DNA from: Rhizobium sp. ASV20
GTDB taxonomy: Bacteria; Pseudomonadota; Alphaproteobacteria; Rhizobiales; Rhizobiaceae
Assembly: GCF_016429015.1 (NCBI RefSeq)
Contig: NZ_JAELTU010000017.1
Coordinates: 1 to 64,000, forward strand
Reading direction: 5' to 3'
DNA: 64,000 nt
The notes under the pieces were generated by a model that saw only the letters and a program-made list of their open reading frames with translations, was not told the origin of the DNA and searched no databases. Within the stretch, counting starts at the first letter, position 1; every line of letters starts with the position of its first letter. Of this stretch, positions 42,614 through 51,589 are shown piece after piece. The position numbers were made by a program, and so were the translations under genes.

Positions 42614-44260
42614 ATGAGCGGTGATCCGGGTTCGGTCGCCAACACGGAAGTCAACGCCGTCCCCCCCGCTTCACCGCCTATGCCGGGCTGGAAAGTGCCG
42701 CTCTATATTGCGGCATCCGTAATGTTCTTTCTGACCCAGGGACTGGGTCTCAATCTCGCTTTTGCCAATCTCACCCAGATTCAGGGAACCATCGCGGCAA
42801 CGACAACCGAATCCGCATGGCTCTCGGCCGCCTACATGGCGCCCAATGTCAGTCTCGCCATCGCGTTGGTGAAAATCCGCCTGCAATATGGAGTGCGTAA
42901 TTTTGCCGAGGTCAGCATTCTCGGCTTCGTGCTCGCCTCGCTGCTCAATCTCTTTGTGTCGGATCTGCATTCGGCAATCGTCGTTCGCTTTCTGAGCGGT
43001 ATCGCGGGGGCACCGCTCTCGACGCTCGGCTTCCTCTACATGCTGGAAGCCTTCGAACCGGCGAAGAAAATGACCGTCGGCGTCAGTCTGGCGATGATGA
43101 ATACATTGCTCGCCGCACCCATCACCCGTCTCGTATCACCCTCGCTTCTCGATTATGGCGAGTGGCGCGGTCTCTATACGCTCGAGATGGCGCTGGCGCT
43201 GCTCGTGATGCCGATCATCTATCTCCTGCCGTTGACGCCGCCGCCACGCGTCAAGGTTATCGTTCTCGGGGATGTCTTCAGCTATCTGCTGGTCGCGATC
43301 GGGTTCGGCTGTCTGGCGATCGTTCTCTCGGTCGGCCGCCTTTATTGGTGGCTGGAGGTGCCTTGGCTCGGAATAGTGCTGGCGCTTGGCATTGCATCGC
43401 TCACCGCCGCTATTGTCGTCGATCTCCGACGCTCGACACCGCTCATTGACGTGCGTTGGCTCTTGCGGCCGGAAATCCTGCATCTGACCGCGATCCTGCT
43501 GATCTTTCGCCTGATTGCCGCCGAGCAGACTTATGTCGTGGTGACCTTCTATCAGAGCGGTGTGGGGTTGCTCTACGATCAGCTCTCCATGCTGTACTGG
43601 ATCATCCTGGCGTTTTCGATCATCGGCGGCCTCATCTGCACCGTCTTCATGAGCTATGGCTTCACCTGGCAGATCCAGTTCGTCGCGCTCATTTTGATGG
43701 GCGCTGGCTCGCTGATGGACTCGCAGATCACGAACCTCACGCGGCCCGAACAGATGTATCTCAGTCAGGCGCTTGTCGCAGCGGGCGCTGCGCTGTTCCT
43801 GCCGCCATCCATGTCCGAGGGCTTTAAGGCCGCGATATCCAAGGGGCCGCCTTATCTGGTGACCTTCTTCGTCGTTTTCACCTTCACGCAAAGTATCGGC
43901 GGCCTCATCGGCTCGGCCTTCTACGGCACGCTGATTATCATTCGCGAGAAATTCCATTCGGCAATCCTGACCGAGCGCGTTTTGCTGACCGACCCGCATG
44001 TCGCCGACCGCGTCAGCCAGCTTTCAGCCTCTTATGGCAAGGTGATCGGCGATAGCGCGCTTCTGAAAGGAGAGGGGCTGGCGCTACTGAGCGCACAGGT
44101 GAGCCGAGAGGCCAATATGCTTGCCTATGGCGACGCATTCTTCGTTGCCGCAGCGATCGCCTTCCTGTCGCTGATCGGGCTCACCATCCATGTCACTTAT
44201 CGCTTCGTCAGAACCAGGCTTGCGGACGATCGGTCGCAGGTCGTGACATCCAACCCATGA
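42614..44260 (+). CDS. DHA2-type MFS transporter (EmrB-like)
   Basis: A 548-residue permease with about 14 predicted helices. After a polar N-terminus (about 1-28) helix 1 is VPLYIAASVMFFLTQGLGL; the ESAWLSAAYMAPNVSLAIA stretch corresponds to the conserved W-x-x-x-A-Y region of DHA2 drug exporters. In family members it works with a membrane-fusion protein and TolC to expel drugs across both membranes. The HlyD-type gene follows immediately. Substrate unknown; the MarR partner suggests a small aromatic or hydrophobic inducer. Confidence 0.88.
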   Translation: MSGDPGSVANTEVNAVPPASPPMPGWKVPLYIAASVMFFLTQGLGLNLAFANLTQIQGTIAATTTESAWLSAAYMAPNVSLAIALVKIRLQYGVRNFAEVSILGFVLASLLNLFVSDLHSAIVVRFLSGIAGAPLSTLGFLYMLEAFEPAKKMTVGVSLAMMNTLLAAPITRLVSPSLLDYGEWRGLYTLEMALALLVMPIIYLLPLTPPPRVKVIVLGDVFSYLLVAIGFGCLAIVLSVGRLYWWLEVPWLGIVLALGIASLTAAIVVDLRRSTPLIDVRWLLRPEILHLTAILLIFRLIAAEQTYVVVTFYQSGVGLLYDQLSMLYWIILAFSIIGGLICTVFMSYGFTWQIQFVALILMGAGSLMDSQITNLTRPEQMYLSQALVAAGAALFLPPSMSEGFKAAISKGPPYLVTFFVVFTFTQSIGGLIGSAFYGTLIIIREKFHSAILTERVLLTDPHVADRVSQLSASYGKVIGDSALLKGEGLALLSAQVSREANMLAYGDAFFVAAAIAFLSLIGLTIHVTYRFVRTRLADDRSQVVTSNP

Positions 44261-44277
44261 GGATATGAAGTCGCTCC

Positions 44278-45345
44278 ATGTCGAGGCTCGTTCGCTCCCC
44301 AATCGAAGTCATCGCGGTTCTAGCCGGCATCGGCGGCGTCATGCTGGTGCTCTATGCCTGGCATCTGCCGCCATTCAAAACTTCCGTCGAGACCACTGAC
44401 GACGCCTATGTCAAAGGCTATGTCACCACGATCAGCCCGCAGGTCAGCGGTTATATCACCGATGTGCCGATCAAGGACTACAAGCTCGTCAAGGAAGGCG
44501 ACGTGCTCGCCCAGATCGACGACCGCATCTACAAGCAGAAAGTGGCGCAGGCGCGCGCGACGCTTGCGGGGCAGAAGGCGGCACTTGCGAATTCGCAGCA
44601 GCAGGAACAGGCGGCCAAGGCCGGCATCGCTTCCAGCCAGGCACAGATTGATAGCGCGAATGCTGCATTGAAACGAGCTCAGCTTGCCGCCGATCGCGTG
44701 ACGGCGTTGGTCACCAGAGGCGTTTCAACGACAAGCGATTCCGAGCAGGCGCAGGCGACGCTGCAGCAGGCGCAAGCCTCGGTCAACCAGGCCAAGGCAG
44801 CGCTCGACGTTTCGCAGCAGAACCTGACTACCATCATCGTCAACCGCGCTTCGCTTGAGGCCGGGGTCAGCGGCGCGGAGGCCGCGGTGCAGCTTGCCGA
44901 TATCGATCTGGACAATACGACGATCCGGGCGCCGCAGGACGGTCGCGTCGGCGAAGTCGGCGTTCGCCTGGGCCAGTATGTGACGCCGGGCACACAGCTC
45001 ATGGGTCTGGTGCCGAAGGACGTCTGGATCATCGCCAATTTCAAGGAAACGCAGCTTGATGGCATGAAGCTGGACCAGCCTGCCACCATCTCCGTCGATG
45101 CGCTCGGCCATCGCGAGATCAAGGGGCGTATCCAGCGCTTCTCGCCGGCGGCGGGCTCCGAATTTGCCGTCATCAAGCCCGACAACGCTACGGGGAATTT
45201 CACCAAGGTCGCCCAGCGCCTCGGCGTCAGGATCAAGATCGAGGATGGTCAGCCCCTGGCGGACGAGTTGGCACCCGGCATGTCGGTTCTCGTCTCGATC
45301 GACAAGGATTCGTCGCCGCTGCCGGAGGCCAAGACCTCCGACTGA
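44278..45345 (+). CDS. HlyD/EmrA family periplasmic adaptor
   Basis: A 355-residue membrane-fusion protein: N-terminal helix (IEVIAVLAGIGGVMLVLYAW), the first lipoyl half TTDDAYVKGYVTTISPQVSGYI, a long coiled-coil hairpin rich in Gln and Ala (about 85-205), and the second lipoyl half with TTIRAPQDGRVGEVGVRLGQYV. It should bridge the EmrB-like permease to an outer-membrane TolC; no outer-membrane factor gene is in the window. Last gene of the MarR operon; a terminator follows. Confidence 0.9.
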   Translation: MSRLVRSPIEVIAVLAGIGGVMLVLYAWHLPPFKTSVETTDDAYVKGYVTTISPQVSGYITDVPIKDYKLVKEGDVLAQIDDRIYKQKVAQARATLAGQKAALANSQQQEQAAKAGIASSQAQIDSANAALKRAQLAADRVTALVTRGVSTTSDSEQAQATLQQAQASVNQAKAALDVSQQNLTTIIVNRASLEAGVSGAEAAVQLADIDLDNTTIRAPQDGRVGEVGVRLGQYVTPGTQLMGLVPKDVWIIANFKETQLDGMKLDQPATISVDALGHREIKGRIQRFSPAAGSEFAVIKPDNATGNFTKVAQRLGVRIKIEDGQPLADELAPGMSVLVSIDKDSSPLPEAKTSD

Positions 45346-45381
45346 CCGAAGACAACGCTGCATTTTCCGTCGGCAATAAAA

Positions 45382-45407
45382 AAGCCTGGGTCGCTAGACC
45401 CAGGCTT
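45382..45407. terminator. bidirectional terminator between HlyD and rplI
   Basis: An 11-bp perfect stem (aagcctgggtc at 45382-45392 and gacccaggctt at 45397-45407), loop gcta. Plus-strand exit is cttcatt; minus-strand exit is ttttttattg, so it is strong for rplI and weaker for the efflux operon. Confidence 0.88.
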
Positions 45408-45438
45408 CTTCATTCGCAACTGTGCGAGGGCTTGAAAA

Positions 45439-46017
45439 TCAAGCTTCGTCTTCAGCGTTGCCGTCGGCTTCCGGATCGAAGAAGTCTTCCGGACGCAGAG
45501 CGTCTTCGTCGACGCCGTAGATGGCGTCGGCGGAGGTGAGGGTTTCACCCTTGGACTGACGCTCGGCTTCTTCAGCAGAACGGGCAACGTTCAGCTCGAC
45601 CTTGATTTCGACTTCAGCATGAAGAGCGATTGCAACGTCGTGCAGGCCGATAGCCTTGATCGGCGTGTTCAGGTGAACCTGGCTGCGGCCGATGTTGAAG
45701 CCTTCTGCAGCGAGGATCTCGACGACGTCACGAGCAGCGACCGAACCATAGAGTTGACCGGTTTCGCCAGCCGAACGAACGACGATGAAGGACTTGCCGG
45801 CGAGAACGTCGGCAATCTTCTGGGCTTCGCTCTTGCGCTCGAGGTTACGAGCTTCGAGCGTCGAGCGCTCAGCTTCGAAACGGGCCTTGTTGGCAGCGTT
45901 GGCGCGCAGCGCCTTGCCGAGCGGCAGCAGGTAGTTACGAGCAAAGCCGTCGCGAACCTTTACGGTTTCGCCCATCTGGCCGAGCTTGGAGATGCGTTCG
46001 AGAAGAATGACTTCCAT
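45439..46017 (-). CDS. rplI: 50S ribosomal protein bL9
   Basis: A 192-residue bL9. The N-terminal domain [36 protein letters not shown] (stated by position, about 1-36) is diagnostic. The C-terminal rRNA-binding domain follows and an acidic tail ([23 protein letters not shown]) extends beyond the usual 150-residue bL9, as in other Rhizobiales. ATG 46017 is used; the longer in-frame reading is not family-like. Last gene of rpsF-rpsR-DUF2232-rplI. Confidence 0.97.
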   Translation of the reverse strand: MEVILLERISKLGQMGETVKVRDGFARNYLLPLGKALRANAANKARFEAERSTLEARNLERKSEAQKIADVLAGKSFIVVRSAGETGQLYGSVAARDVVEILAAEGFNIGRSQVHLNTPIKAIGLHDVAIALHAEVEIKVELNVARSAEEAERQSKGETLTSADAIYGVDEDALRPEDFFDPEADGNAEDEA

Positions 46018-46036
46018 TTTCTTGTTCCTTTCGATT

Positions 46037-47017
46037 TCAGATTTTCGTGTCGGTTGGTTTGGATGTATCGGCATTCTTGTGCGGGGTCAGCGATATCGCT
46101 TTGCGTGTATCGTAGAGGCCGAGAACAAGGATGATGAAGAGCGGCAACGTCAGCAGGAAGGACGCGAGGTAGCAAAGCACCAGCACCGGAATGCGCCAGT
46201 CCTTGCCACGCGTGCGGTAATGCAGCGAAGCGAAGCCGGAAACGATGAAGCCCGCGCCAAATGCGCCGAGCACGGCGGCAGCAACGAGAGCCAGCACGCC
46301 ACCGAAGAAGATGACCACGATTGCCGCCAGGAAGACGAAGATCGCGTTGCGATTCATGCGCAGCGACGAGGGGATATCCTCGCGCGGACGAAGATTGTGT
46401 TTCGAAGCCGCAACGATGCGCGCCGCCACATAATAGGCTGCCAGCATCATCATGACCCAGATCATGCCCCAGGCGATCGGGATCGCATAAAGCATCAGCA
46501 TCTTGGTCTTTGCGATTGCCACCGGATCGAGATCGAGCGTCGGCTGCTGCTGGCTCATGACCTTGACGTAAACGTCTACCACTTGGCTGACAAGATCGGC
46601 GTTGTAGCCCATGACCGCGCCGGCGATGATGATAACGACGGCGGAAAGGCCGCACAGATGCAGCATGATGTCGGAGAGCGGATACCAGGCCATCAGGTGG
46701 TCCGGGCCGCCAAGTTCAGATGCAGGCCGTGCGAGATTGGCAAGATGGCTGAGCCATGCGGGAATCAGCGCCAGTACGACCGCAAACATCCCGAAATACA
46801 TTGACTGCACAACTGTGCCGACAACGCCGGCAGCCACCACGGCGGTGATGACGGCAACATTGCCCCAGCCGAGGCCGACGATCAGGATGGGAAGAGCGGA
46901 AAGCGCACCGAAAAGAATGAACATCAATGGCTGAAGCGTCGCGCCATACACGAGTAAGGCGGCGGTCAGACCGGCGAGTGCGCCGATGCCAAGCTCTTTT
47001 GCGTTCAACTTCTTCAC
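46037..47017 (-). CDS. DUF2232 membrane protein
   Basis: A 326-residue inner-membrane protein with about eight helices, recognised as DUF2232 from its conserved place between rpsR and rplI in alphaproteobacteria and its hydrophobic layout ([59 protein letters not shown]). Function unknown. It starts with GTG 47017. Its presence inside a ribosomal operon suggests a growth-linked envelope role, which is inference. rplI starts 19 bp after its stop. Confidence 0.85.
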   Translation of the reverse strand: MKKLNAKELGIGALAGLTAALLVYGATLQPLMFILFGALSALPILIVGLGWGNVAVITAVVAAGVVGTVVQSMYFGMFAVVLALIPAWLSHLANLARPASELGGPDHLMAWYPLSDIMLHLCGLSAVVIIIAGAVMGYNADLVSQVVDVYVKVMSQQQPTLDLDPVAIAKTKMLMLYAIPIAWGMIWVMMMLAAYYVAARIVAASKHNLRPREDIPSSLRMNRNAIFVFLAAIVVIFFGGVLALVAAAVLGAFGAGFIVSGFASLHYRTRGKDWRIPVLVLCYLASFLLTLPLFIILVLGLYDTRKAISLTPHKNADTSKPTDTKI

Positions 47018-47133
47018 GTCGCTGTCCTGCTTCGTATCGAGCAGTTAGAGGATGCTCTCGGCGCTCAGGCCAGAAAGCCGTCCCCAACATGGGGTTTCAA
47101 GGTTCCGATCCGCGCCCATCGCGAAAGGGAGAA

Positions 47134-47155
47134 GGGAAGGCATTGCTGCCTTCCC
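47134..47155 (-). terminator. hairpin between rpsR and DUF2232
   Basis: A 9-bp stem (gggaaggca at 47134-47142 and tgccttccc at 47147-47155) with loop ttgc. The minus-strand exit (ttctccctttcg) is a weak U tract, so it may reduce rather than end transcription into the membrane-protein gene. Confidence 0.45.
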
Positions 47156-47180
47156 CTTATTCATTCTGCGTCAGGCGCTA

Positions 47181-47429
47181 TTAAGCGACGACGTAGGGCA
47201 GCAGGCCGAGGAAACGGGCGCGCTTGATCGCCTGGGCGAGTTCGCGCTGCTTCTTCTGGGAAACGGCCGTGATGCGGGAAGGAACGATCTTGCCGCGCTC
47301 GGAAATGTAGCGCTGCAGGAGACGAACGTCCTTGTAGTCGATGCGCGGCGCATTGGCGCCCGAGAACGGGCAGGTCTTGCGGCGGCGATGGAACGGACGG
47401 CGGACCGGTGCGGAGGAAACTTCAGACAT
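47181..47429 (-). CDS. rpsR: 30S ribosomal protein bS18
   Basis: An 82-residue bS18: [21 protein letters not shown] then [20 protein letters not shown] and [30 protein letters not shown] precedes ATG 47429; an in-frame extension to 47435 adds only two residues. bS18 pairs with bS6 on the platform of the 30S subunit; rpsF lies 12 bp upstream. Confidence 0.98.
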   Translation of the reverse strand: MSEVSSAPVRRPFHRRRKTCPFSGANAPRIDYKDVRLLQRYISERGKIVPSRITAVSQKKQRELAQAIKRARFLGLLPYVVA

Positions 47430-47441
47430 TCTCAAATCTCC

Positions 47442-47888
47442 TTATACGCGGTCTTCGCGCGGACGGCGCGGACGATCTTCGCGGTCACCACGATCCGGGC
47501 GCGGACCACGATCGCCGAAGCTGCGCTCCGGACGGTCGCCGTCACGACGCGGACGGTCGTCACGGTCGCGCTTCTGCATCATGGCCGACGGGCCTTCTTC
47601 GTGCTTCTCGACAGCGATCGTCATGTAACGCAGGACGTCTTCGCTGATGCGCATCTGGCGTTCCATTTCCTGGATCGCAGCGGCCGGAGCATCGATATCC
47701 ATCAGGGCGTAGTGAGCCTTGCGGTTCTTCTTGATGCGGTAGGTGAGGGACTTGAGGCCCCAGTTCTCGATACGCCCGACTTTACCGCCGTTAGCTTCGA
47801 TAACACCCTTGTACTGTTCTACGAGGGCGTCGACCTGCTGAGCGGAAATATCCTGTCGGGCAAGGAATACATGTTCGTAAAGAGCCAT
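47442..47888 (-). CDS. rpsF: 30S ribosomal protein bS6
   Basis: A 148-residue bS6 starting [22 protein letters not shown], with the core up to about residue 100 and a C-terminal tail of Asp/Arg/Gly-rich low complexity ([20 protein letters not shown]). The tail is a feature of Rhizobiales bS6. First gene of the ribosomal unit. A leader of about 220 nt separates it from a candidate promoter; that leader may carry the bS6:bS18 feedback site. Confidence 0.97.
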   Translation of the reverse strand: MALYEHVFLARQDISAQQVDALVEQYKGVIEANGGKVGRIENWGLKSLTYRIKKNRKAHYALMDIDAPAAAIQEMERQMRISEDVLRYMTIAVEKHEEGPSAMMQKRDRDDRPRRDGDRPERSFGDRGPRPDRGDREDRPRRPREDRV

Positions 47889-48138
47889 GGATAGCTTTGC
47901 CTTTCTTGCGTTGGTCTGAACCCGGTATTCGGCGGCTAAGCCTCAACGACTGCTCCTGATAGGGTAAACCCAAGCAAGAAAAGCGTTTCCGAGACGGTCG
48001 AGAGCGGAGACACGGGAGGCTGGAACGCTTCCGTTCCGAACGATTCCCCTCTCGGAAAACCGGCCCTCCGTTCAGCCACCAGCCAGAAGACCGGGTTGCG
48101 AACAGGGCGGCTTATACGGATTTTTCTCGGAAAGGCAA
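47889..48138 (-). promoter_or_regulatory. rpsF promoter and leader
   Basis: On the minus strand TTGCCT (48138-48133), a 16-bp spacer and TATAAG (48116-48111) form a plausible housekeeping promoter. The leader before the start codon contains gccgccgaataccgggttc near 47913-47931, reminiscent of the ACCG-containing loop reported for bS6:bS18 autoregulatory leaders; I recall the motif only roughly. No other gene in this stretch. Confidence 0.4.
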
Positions 48139-48192
48139 GGGGAGCGACGAAATTCGAAGAAATCGACATGGAGCACTTATGGCAGATGTCGA

Positions 48193-49335
48193 TTACTTGT
48201 TCGACAGCAAATCGCCACAGCAGACTTCCCGGACATATGTATTGCCATAGGTCACAAACGCGGCCTTCGGAATGGCATTGCTGGCGCGCAGCATCTGATA
48301 CAGGGACTTTTGGGTGTCGTTGTTGCCTGTCGCTCTGAGCGCGACCGCGAACCTGCCATTCGTTGTGAGATGCACCGCCAAGGGAAGTGCAGAAGTCAGA
48401 ACGACAGACTTGGCCGTCTCCAGATCATCCGTGCTCTTGATCTGAATGTAGCTTTTCCCGAACGGTCCTTCGTCGAACTCGTGAACCCATACCCAGGTTT
48501 GCTGCATATATCCGTTATACCCGCCGATCGAGACCTCATACCATTCGCCCCTGCTGGCCTTGATCTCAAGCCCACTTCCGCTCGCAAAATCGGCTATTGT
48601 TTTTGAATTCTCCGTGGCGTCGGCCATCAAGGGGGCCGTGCCTTTCGGATGCTGGACTATCCCATTCGTCGCGACAGGAATTTCAAGATCGACAGCCGCG
48701 CTCGTGGGGACTTGCTGTTCGGCTGTTGCTGCCGGCTCATCGGCATCCGGTGTCGTGACACGGTAGAGCTTCATCTCACTTGCCGAAAGATAGCGCATGT
48801 CGTCGGAATCATATTGCAGGGAGAGTTTTAACAATGCGGGATCGGCGCCCATATCAGTCATGTAGGATATGACGTCGGCGGTGATCGTCTGGACCGCTGC
48901 GACGGCCTCTTCAACGCGCATACCCTTCGTGTCGTTGAACGAAGCCTTGTGGACACCGATCGATCCGGCATCCGCAACACGAACGACGCCGCCAAGGAAC
49001 GCCAGAGAGCATGCGGATGCGCATTCTTGTGCACGCACGGCGACCGTGTTCATTCCAAGCGACCGGATCAGTCTTCCAAGTTCGATCGCCTTCCGGATAT
49101 TTCCACCAGGGCTATCGAAGCTGACCGCATTCGCACGATAAGATTTCACTGCCTTGCGAAATTTGTTCAGATCGTCGTCCGCTTCGAACGAGCCGTCCAC
49201 GATGACATAGCGCAGCCCGTCATCAGTCGTCAGATGGCTGTAGCTGAGACGGGCAACCGCATCGCTTGCAACGAAGATCATACCCAAAACTAAAGCGCAG
49301 CCTATTTGAAATGGCCTCACCACGCTCACCCCCAC
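48193..49335 (-). CDS. periplasmic ClpP-like (COG3904) domain fused to an SH3 domain
   Basis: A 380-residue exported protein. After an N-terminal hydrophobic segment (about 8-28) a crotonase/ClpP-like fold shows SFDSPGGNIRKAIELGRLIR (about 72-91), CASACSLAFLGG with candidate nucleophile Ser107, and IGVHKASF with His129, the COG3904 pattern of predicted periplasmic proteins. Residues about 225-300 look like a bacterial SH3 domain (MADATENSKTIADFASGSG, EWYEVSIGGYNGYMQQTWV), followed by a unique C-terminal region. Protease activity is unproven. Starts with GTG 49335 or a nearby GTG; the region is GC-lower and codon use is a little less biased than neighbours. Confidence 0.75.
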   Translation of the reverse strand: MGVSVVRPFQIGCALVLGMIFVASDAVARLSYSHLTTDDGLRYVIVDGSFEADDDLNKFRKAVKSYRANAVSFDSPGGNIRKAIELGRLIRSLGMNTVAVRAQECASACSLAFLGGVVRVADAGSIGVHKASFNDTKGMRVEEAVAAVQTITADVISYMTDMGADPALLKLSLQYDSDDMRYLSASEMKLYRVTTPDADEPAATAEQQVPTSAAVDLEIPVATNGIVQHPKGTAPLMADATENSKTIADFASGSGLEIKASRGEWYEVSIGGYNGYMQQTWVWVHEFDEGPFGKSYIQIKSTDDLETAKSVVLTSALPLAVHLTTNGRFAVALRATGNNDTQKSLYQMLRASNAIPKAAFVTYGNTYVREVCCGDLLSNK

Positions 49336-49522
49336 CCATTGCGGACTATGATTTTCATAGGTTTTGATTTTCTACAAGGCCGACACTCGCCTTTGAATCT
49401 CGTTAGCATTGAAATTCTGGGGGGCGGCAACCCGTATGCCTGCCGATCTCGCCGGCTCATTGCGTGAGGCTGGTTCTTTGGTCATGATGCATTGATATCA
49501 ATAGCGGCAGCACGGTCTGTTC

Positions 49523-50269
49523 ATGCGCATCTTCCTCGTCCGGCACGGCGAATCCCTCGGCAATATCGATGACCGCGCGTACCGGCAGTTCGGTGATCAC
49601 AACGTTCCGCTGACCGAATGGGGACATCGGCAGGTGTTGCGGGCGGGTCAGGCAATCGCAACCTACCTCAAAGAGCTACAGAGTGCCGAACTGCGCAGGC
49701 TGAACGTCTGGTATTCGCCCTTCCTGCGCACGCGGCAGAGCAAGGATACTCTGCTGGAGGTCCTGCCGGCCGATCTGATCGAGGATGTCAGGGAGGACTA
49801 TCTGCTGCGAGAGCAGGATTTCGGCCTCTTCACCGAAATCTATGATCATGCCGAACAGAAGCGCAAATTCCCCGACGAATTCGAGAAATGGGCGAGGCTT
49901 CGCAACAACAATGGCAAGTTCTATGCGCGGCCGCCGGATGGAGAAAGCCGCGCCGATGTCGCCCAGCGCGTTCGCCTGTTCCTGCAGACTGTCATGCACG
50001 ATGCCGAAAACGGCAAGAATAATATCATCATCGTCGGCCATGGCGTGACCAACCGGGCCTTCGAGATGAACTTCCTGCATCATCCGGTCGACTGGTTCGA
50101 GCGCTCGGACAATCCGGGCAACGCGGATGTAACTTTGATCGAGGGGCGACATTCTGATGGCTATCGCTCGATCCTGCTTCATAAGTCCGTGGACAGGGCT
50201 CAGGGGCAGGACGAGTTGCGTGGAGCCTATGGTTCTGAGCCCGTCATTGTGTCCAATATTGAAAAATAA
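49523..50269 (+). CDS. histidine phosphatase superfamily protein
   Basis: A 248-residue phosphatase of the phosphoglycerate-mutase-like branch: LVRHGESLGNID (catalytic His8 and Arg7, about residues 5-16), PLTEWGHRQVLRAG, SPFLRTRQSKDTL and the second catalytic region IIIVGHGVTNRAFEM. Substrate unknown. It is monocistronic, convergent with the aldo/keto reductase gene, with a hairpin at 50315-50341 between them. Confidence 0.88.
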   Translation: MRIFLVRHGESLGNIDDRAYRQFGDHNVPLTEWGHRQVLRAGQAIATYLKELQSAELRRLNVWYSPFLRTRQSKDTLLEVLPADLIEDVREDYLLREQDFGLFTEIYDHAEQKRKFPDEFEKWARLRNNNGKFYARPPDGESRADVAQRVRLFLQTVMHDAENGKNNIIIVGHGVTNRAFEMNFLHHPVDWFERSDNPGNADVTLIEGRHSDGYRSILLHKSVDRAQGQDELRGAYGSEPVIVSNIEK

Positions 50270-50314
50270 GGCATCTGCGGAGTGCCTTCTGATTTCACTT
50301 GTTAGATAGGCTGC

Positions 50315-50341
50315 GGCGCCCCGCAACAAGTTGGGGGCGCC
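50315..50341. terminator. convergent hairpin (histidine phosphatase / aldo-keto reductase)
   Basis: An 8-bp perfect stem (ggcgcccc at 50315-50322 and ggggcgcc at 50334-50341) with an 11-nt loop, exit ttt on the plus strand. It lies between two convergent stop codons. Confidence 0.55.
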
Positions 50342-50350
50342 TTTCCAGCC

Positions 50351-51394
50351 TCACATCGGCATCGGATACGTCCGGTGAACCTGCTCGATCTCCGCCAGGG
50401 CTTCGGTCGGCAACGTCACATAAGCGGCGGCCACATCGGTCTCCAGCTGCGCCATCGTCGTCGCACCGATGATGACCGAGGTCATGAAGGGCTTTGTCAG
50501 GCAGTAGGCGAGCGCCTGCTTGGAGGGATCGATGCCGTATTTGACGGCGATTTCCAGATAGGCCTTGACCGGCGGTTCCTGCAGCGGCTGCAGGCGGCCG
50601 CCGATGTCCTGGTTGATCGAGCCGCGCGAGCCTGCCGGCCTTGCGCCGCCGACATATTTGCCGCTGAGGATGCCGCCGGCCAGCGGCGAATAGGCAAGCA
50701 GCCCGACATCTTCGTGATGCGACAGCTCGGCCAGATCGAGGTCGAAATGCCGGTAGAGCAGATTGTATTCGTTCTGCGTGGTGGCCACGCGTGGCAGGCT
50801 CTTCTGCTCGGCAATCGTCAGATATTTCTGGATGCCCCAGGTCGTCTCGTTCGACAGGCCGATGGCGCGGATCTTGCCGGCCTTCACCAATGCGCCCATC
50901 GTTTCGAGGATCTCGGTGATATCGGCAATTGCCTTATCGCGATCCTGGTTGAAGGGGTTGTAGCGCCAGTTCTGGCGGAAATGGAAATGGCCGCGGTTCG
51001 GCCAGTGGACCTGATAGAGGTCGATGTAATCGGTCTTCAGCCGCTTCAGGCTGGCGTCGATCGCTGCATTGATATTGGCTGCATCAGGCCCCTGTCCCCC
51101 TCGCAGATATTCACGGCCGGGACCGGCGACCTTGGTGGCGAGCACCACGTCCTTCCTCTTGCCGGTCTTCTCGAACCATGTACCGATGTATTCTTCCGTG
51201 CGCCCTTGCGTCTCCGGGCCAACGGGTGTGGTCGGGTACATTTCGGCGGTATCGAAGAAATTGATGCCTTTGCTGACGGCATAATCCATCTGCTCATGCG
51301 CCTCGGCTTCGCTATTCTGCGTGCCCCAGGTCATTGTACCCAGACAGATCTGCGAGACGGAAATATCAGCGCGGCCTAAATTGTTATATTTCAT
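50351..51394 (-). CDS. aldo/keto reductase
   Basis: A 347-residue NADPH-dependent oxidoreductase. Family elements: MKYNNLGRADISVSQICLGTM, FFDTAEMYPT (Asp and Tyr of the catalytic tetrad), LATKVAG (Lys), YIDLYQVHWPNR (His), LAYSPLAGGILSGKY and the NADPH-binding SVIIGATTMAQLETD. The sequence is close to the Tas/YhdN group. ATG 51394 is the true start; the much longer open frame upstream (to 52198) runs through the fabD gene on the other strand and is not real. Substrate unknown. Confidence 0.92.
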   Translation of the reverse strand: MKYNNLGRADISVSQICLGTMTWGTQNSEAEAHEQMDYAVSKGINFFDTAEMYPTTPVGPETQGRTEEYIGTWFEKTGKRKDVVLATKVAGPGREYLRGGQGPDAANINAAIDASLKRLKTDYIDLYQVHWPNRGHFHFRQNWRYNPFNQDRDKAIADITEILETMGALVKAGKIRAIGLSNETTWGIQKYLTIAEQKSLPRVATTQNEYNLLYRHFDLDLAELSHHEDVGLLAYSPLAGGILSGKYVGGARPAGSRGSINQDIGGRLQPLQEPPVKAYLEIAVKYGIDPSKQALAYCLTKPFMTSVIIGATTMAQLETDVAAAYVTLPTEALAEIEQVHRTYPMPM

Positions 51395-51589
51395 GGGAAA
51401 ACCTTGGAAAACGGACGAAAAACCTGAGGGAGGGGATCGGGGGAATTTAGGCTCGAATTGAGCAAGCGCAAGAAGAAAATCAAACTGTTTCGCAAGCGCA
51501 AAAGCTTGTGGCTCCGGGACTTGCGCTATTGACTCCACCGCAAACAATGTCATTGGGAAGCAAAACGACCCCCAAAAGGACGCTTTATA

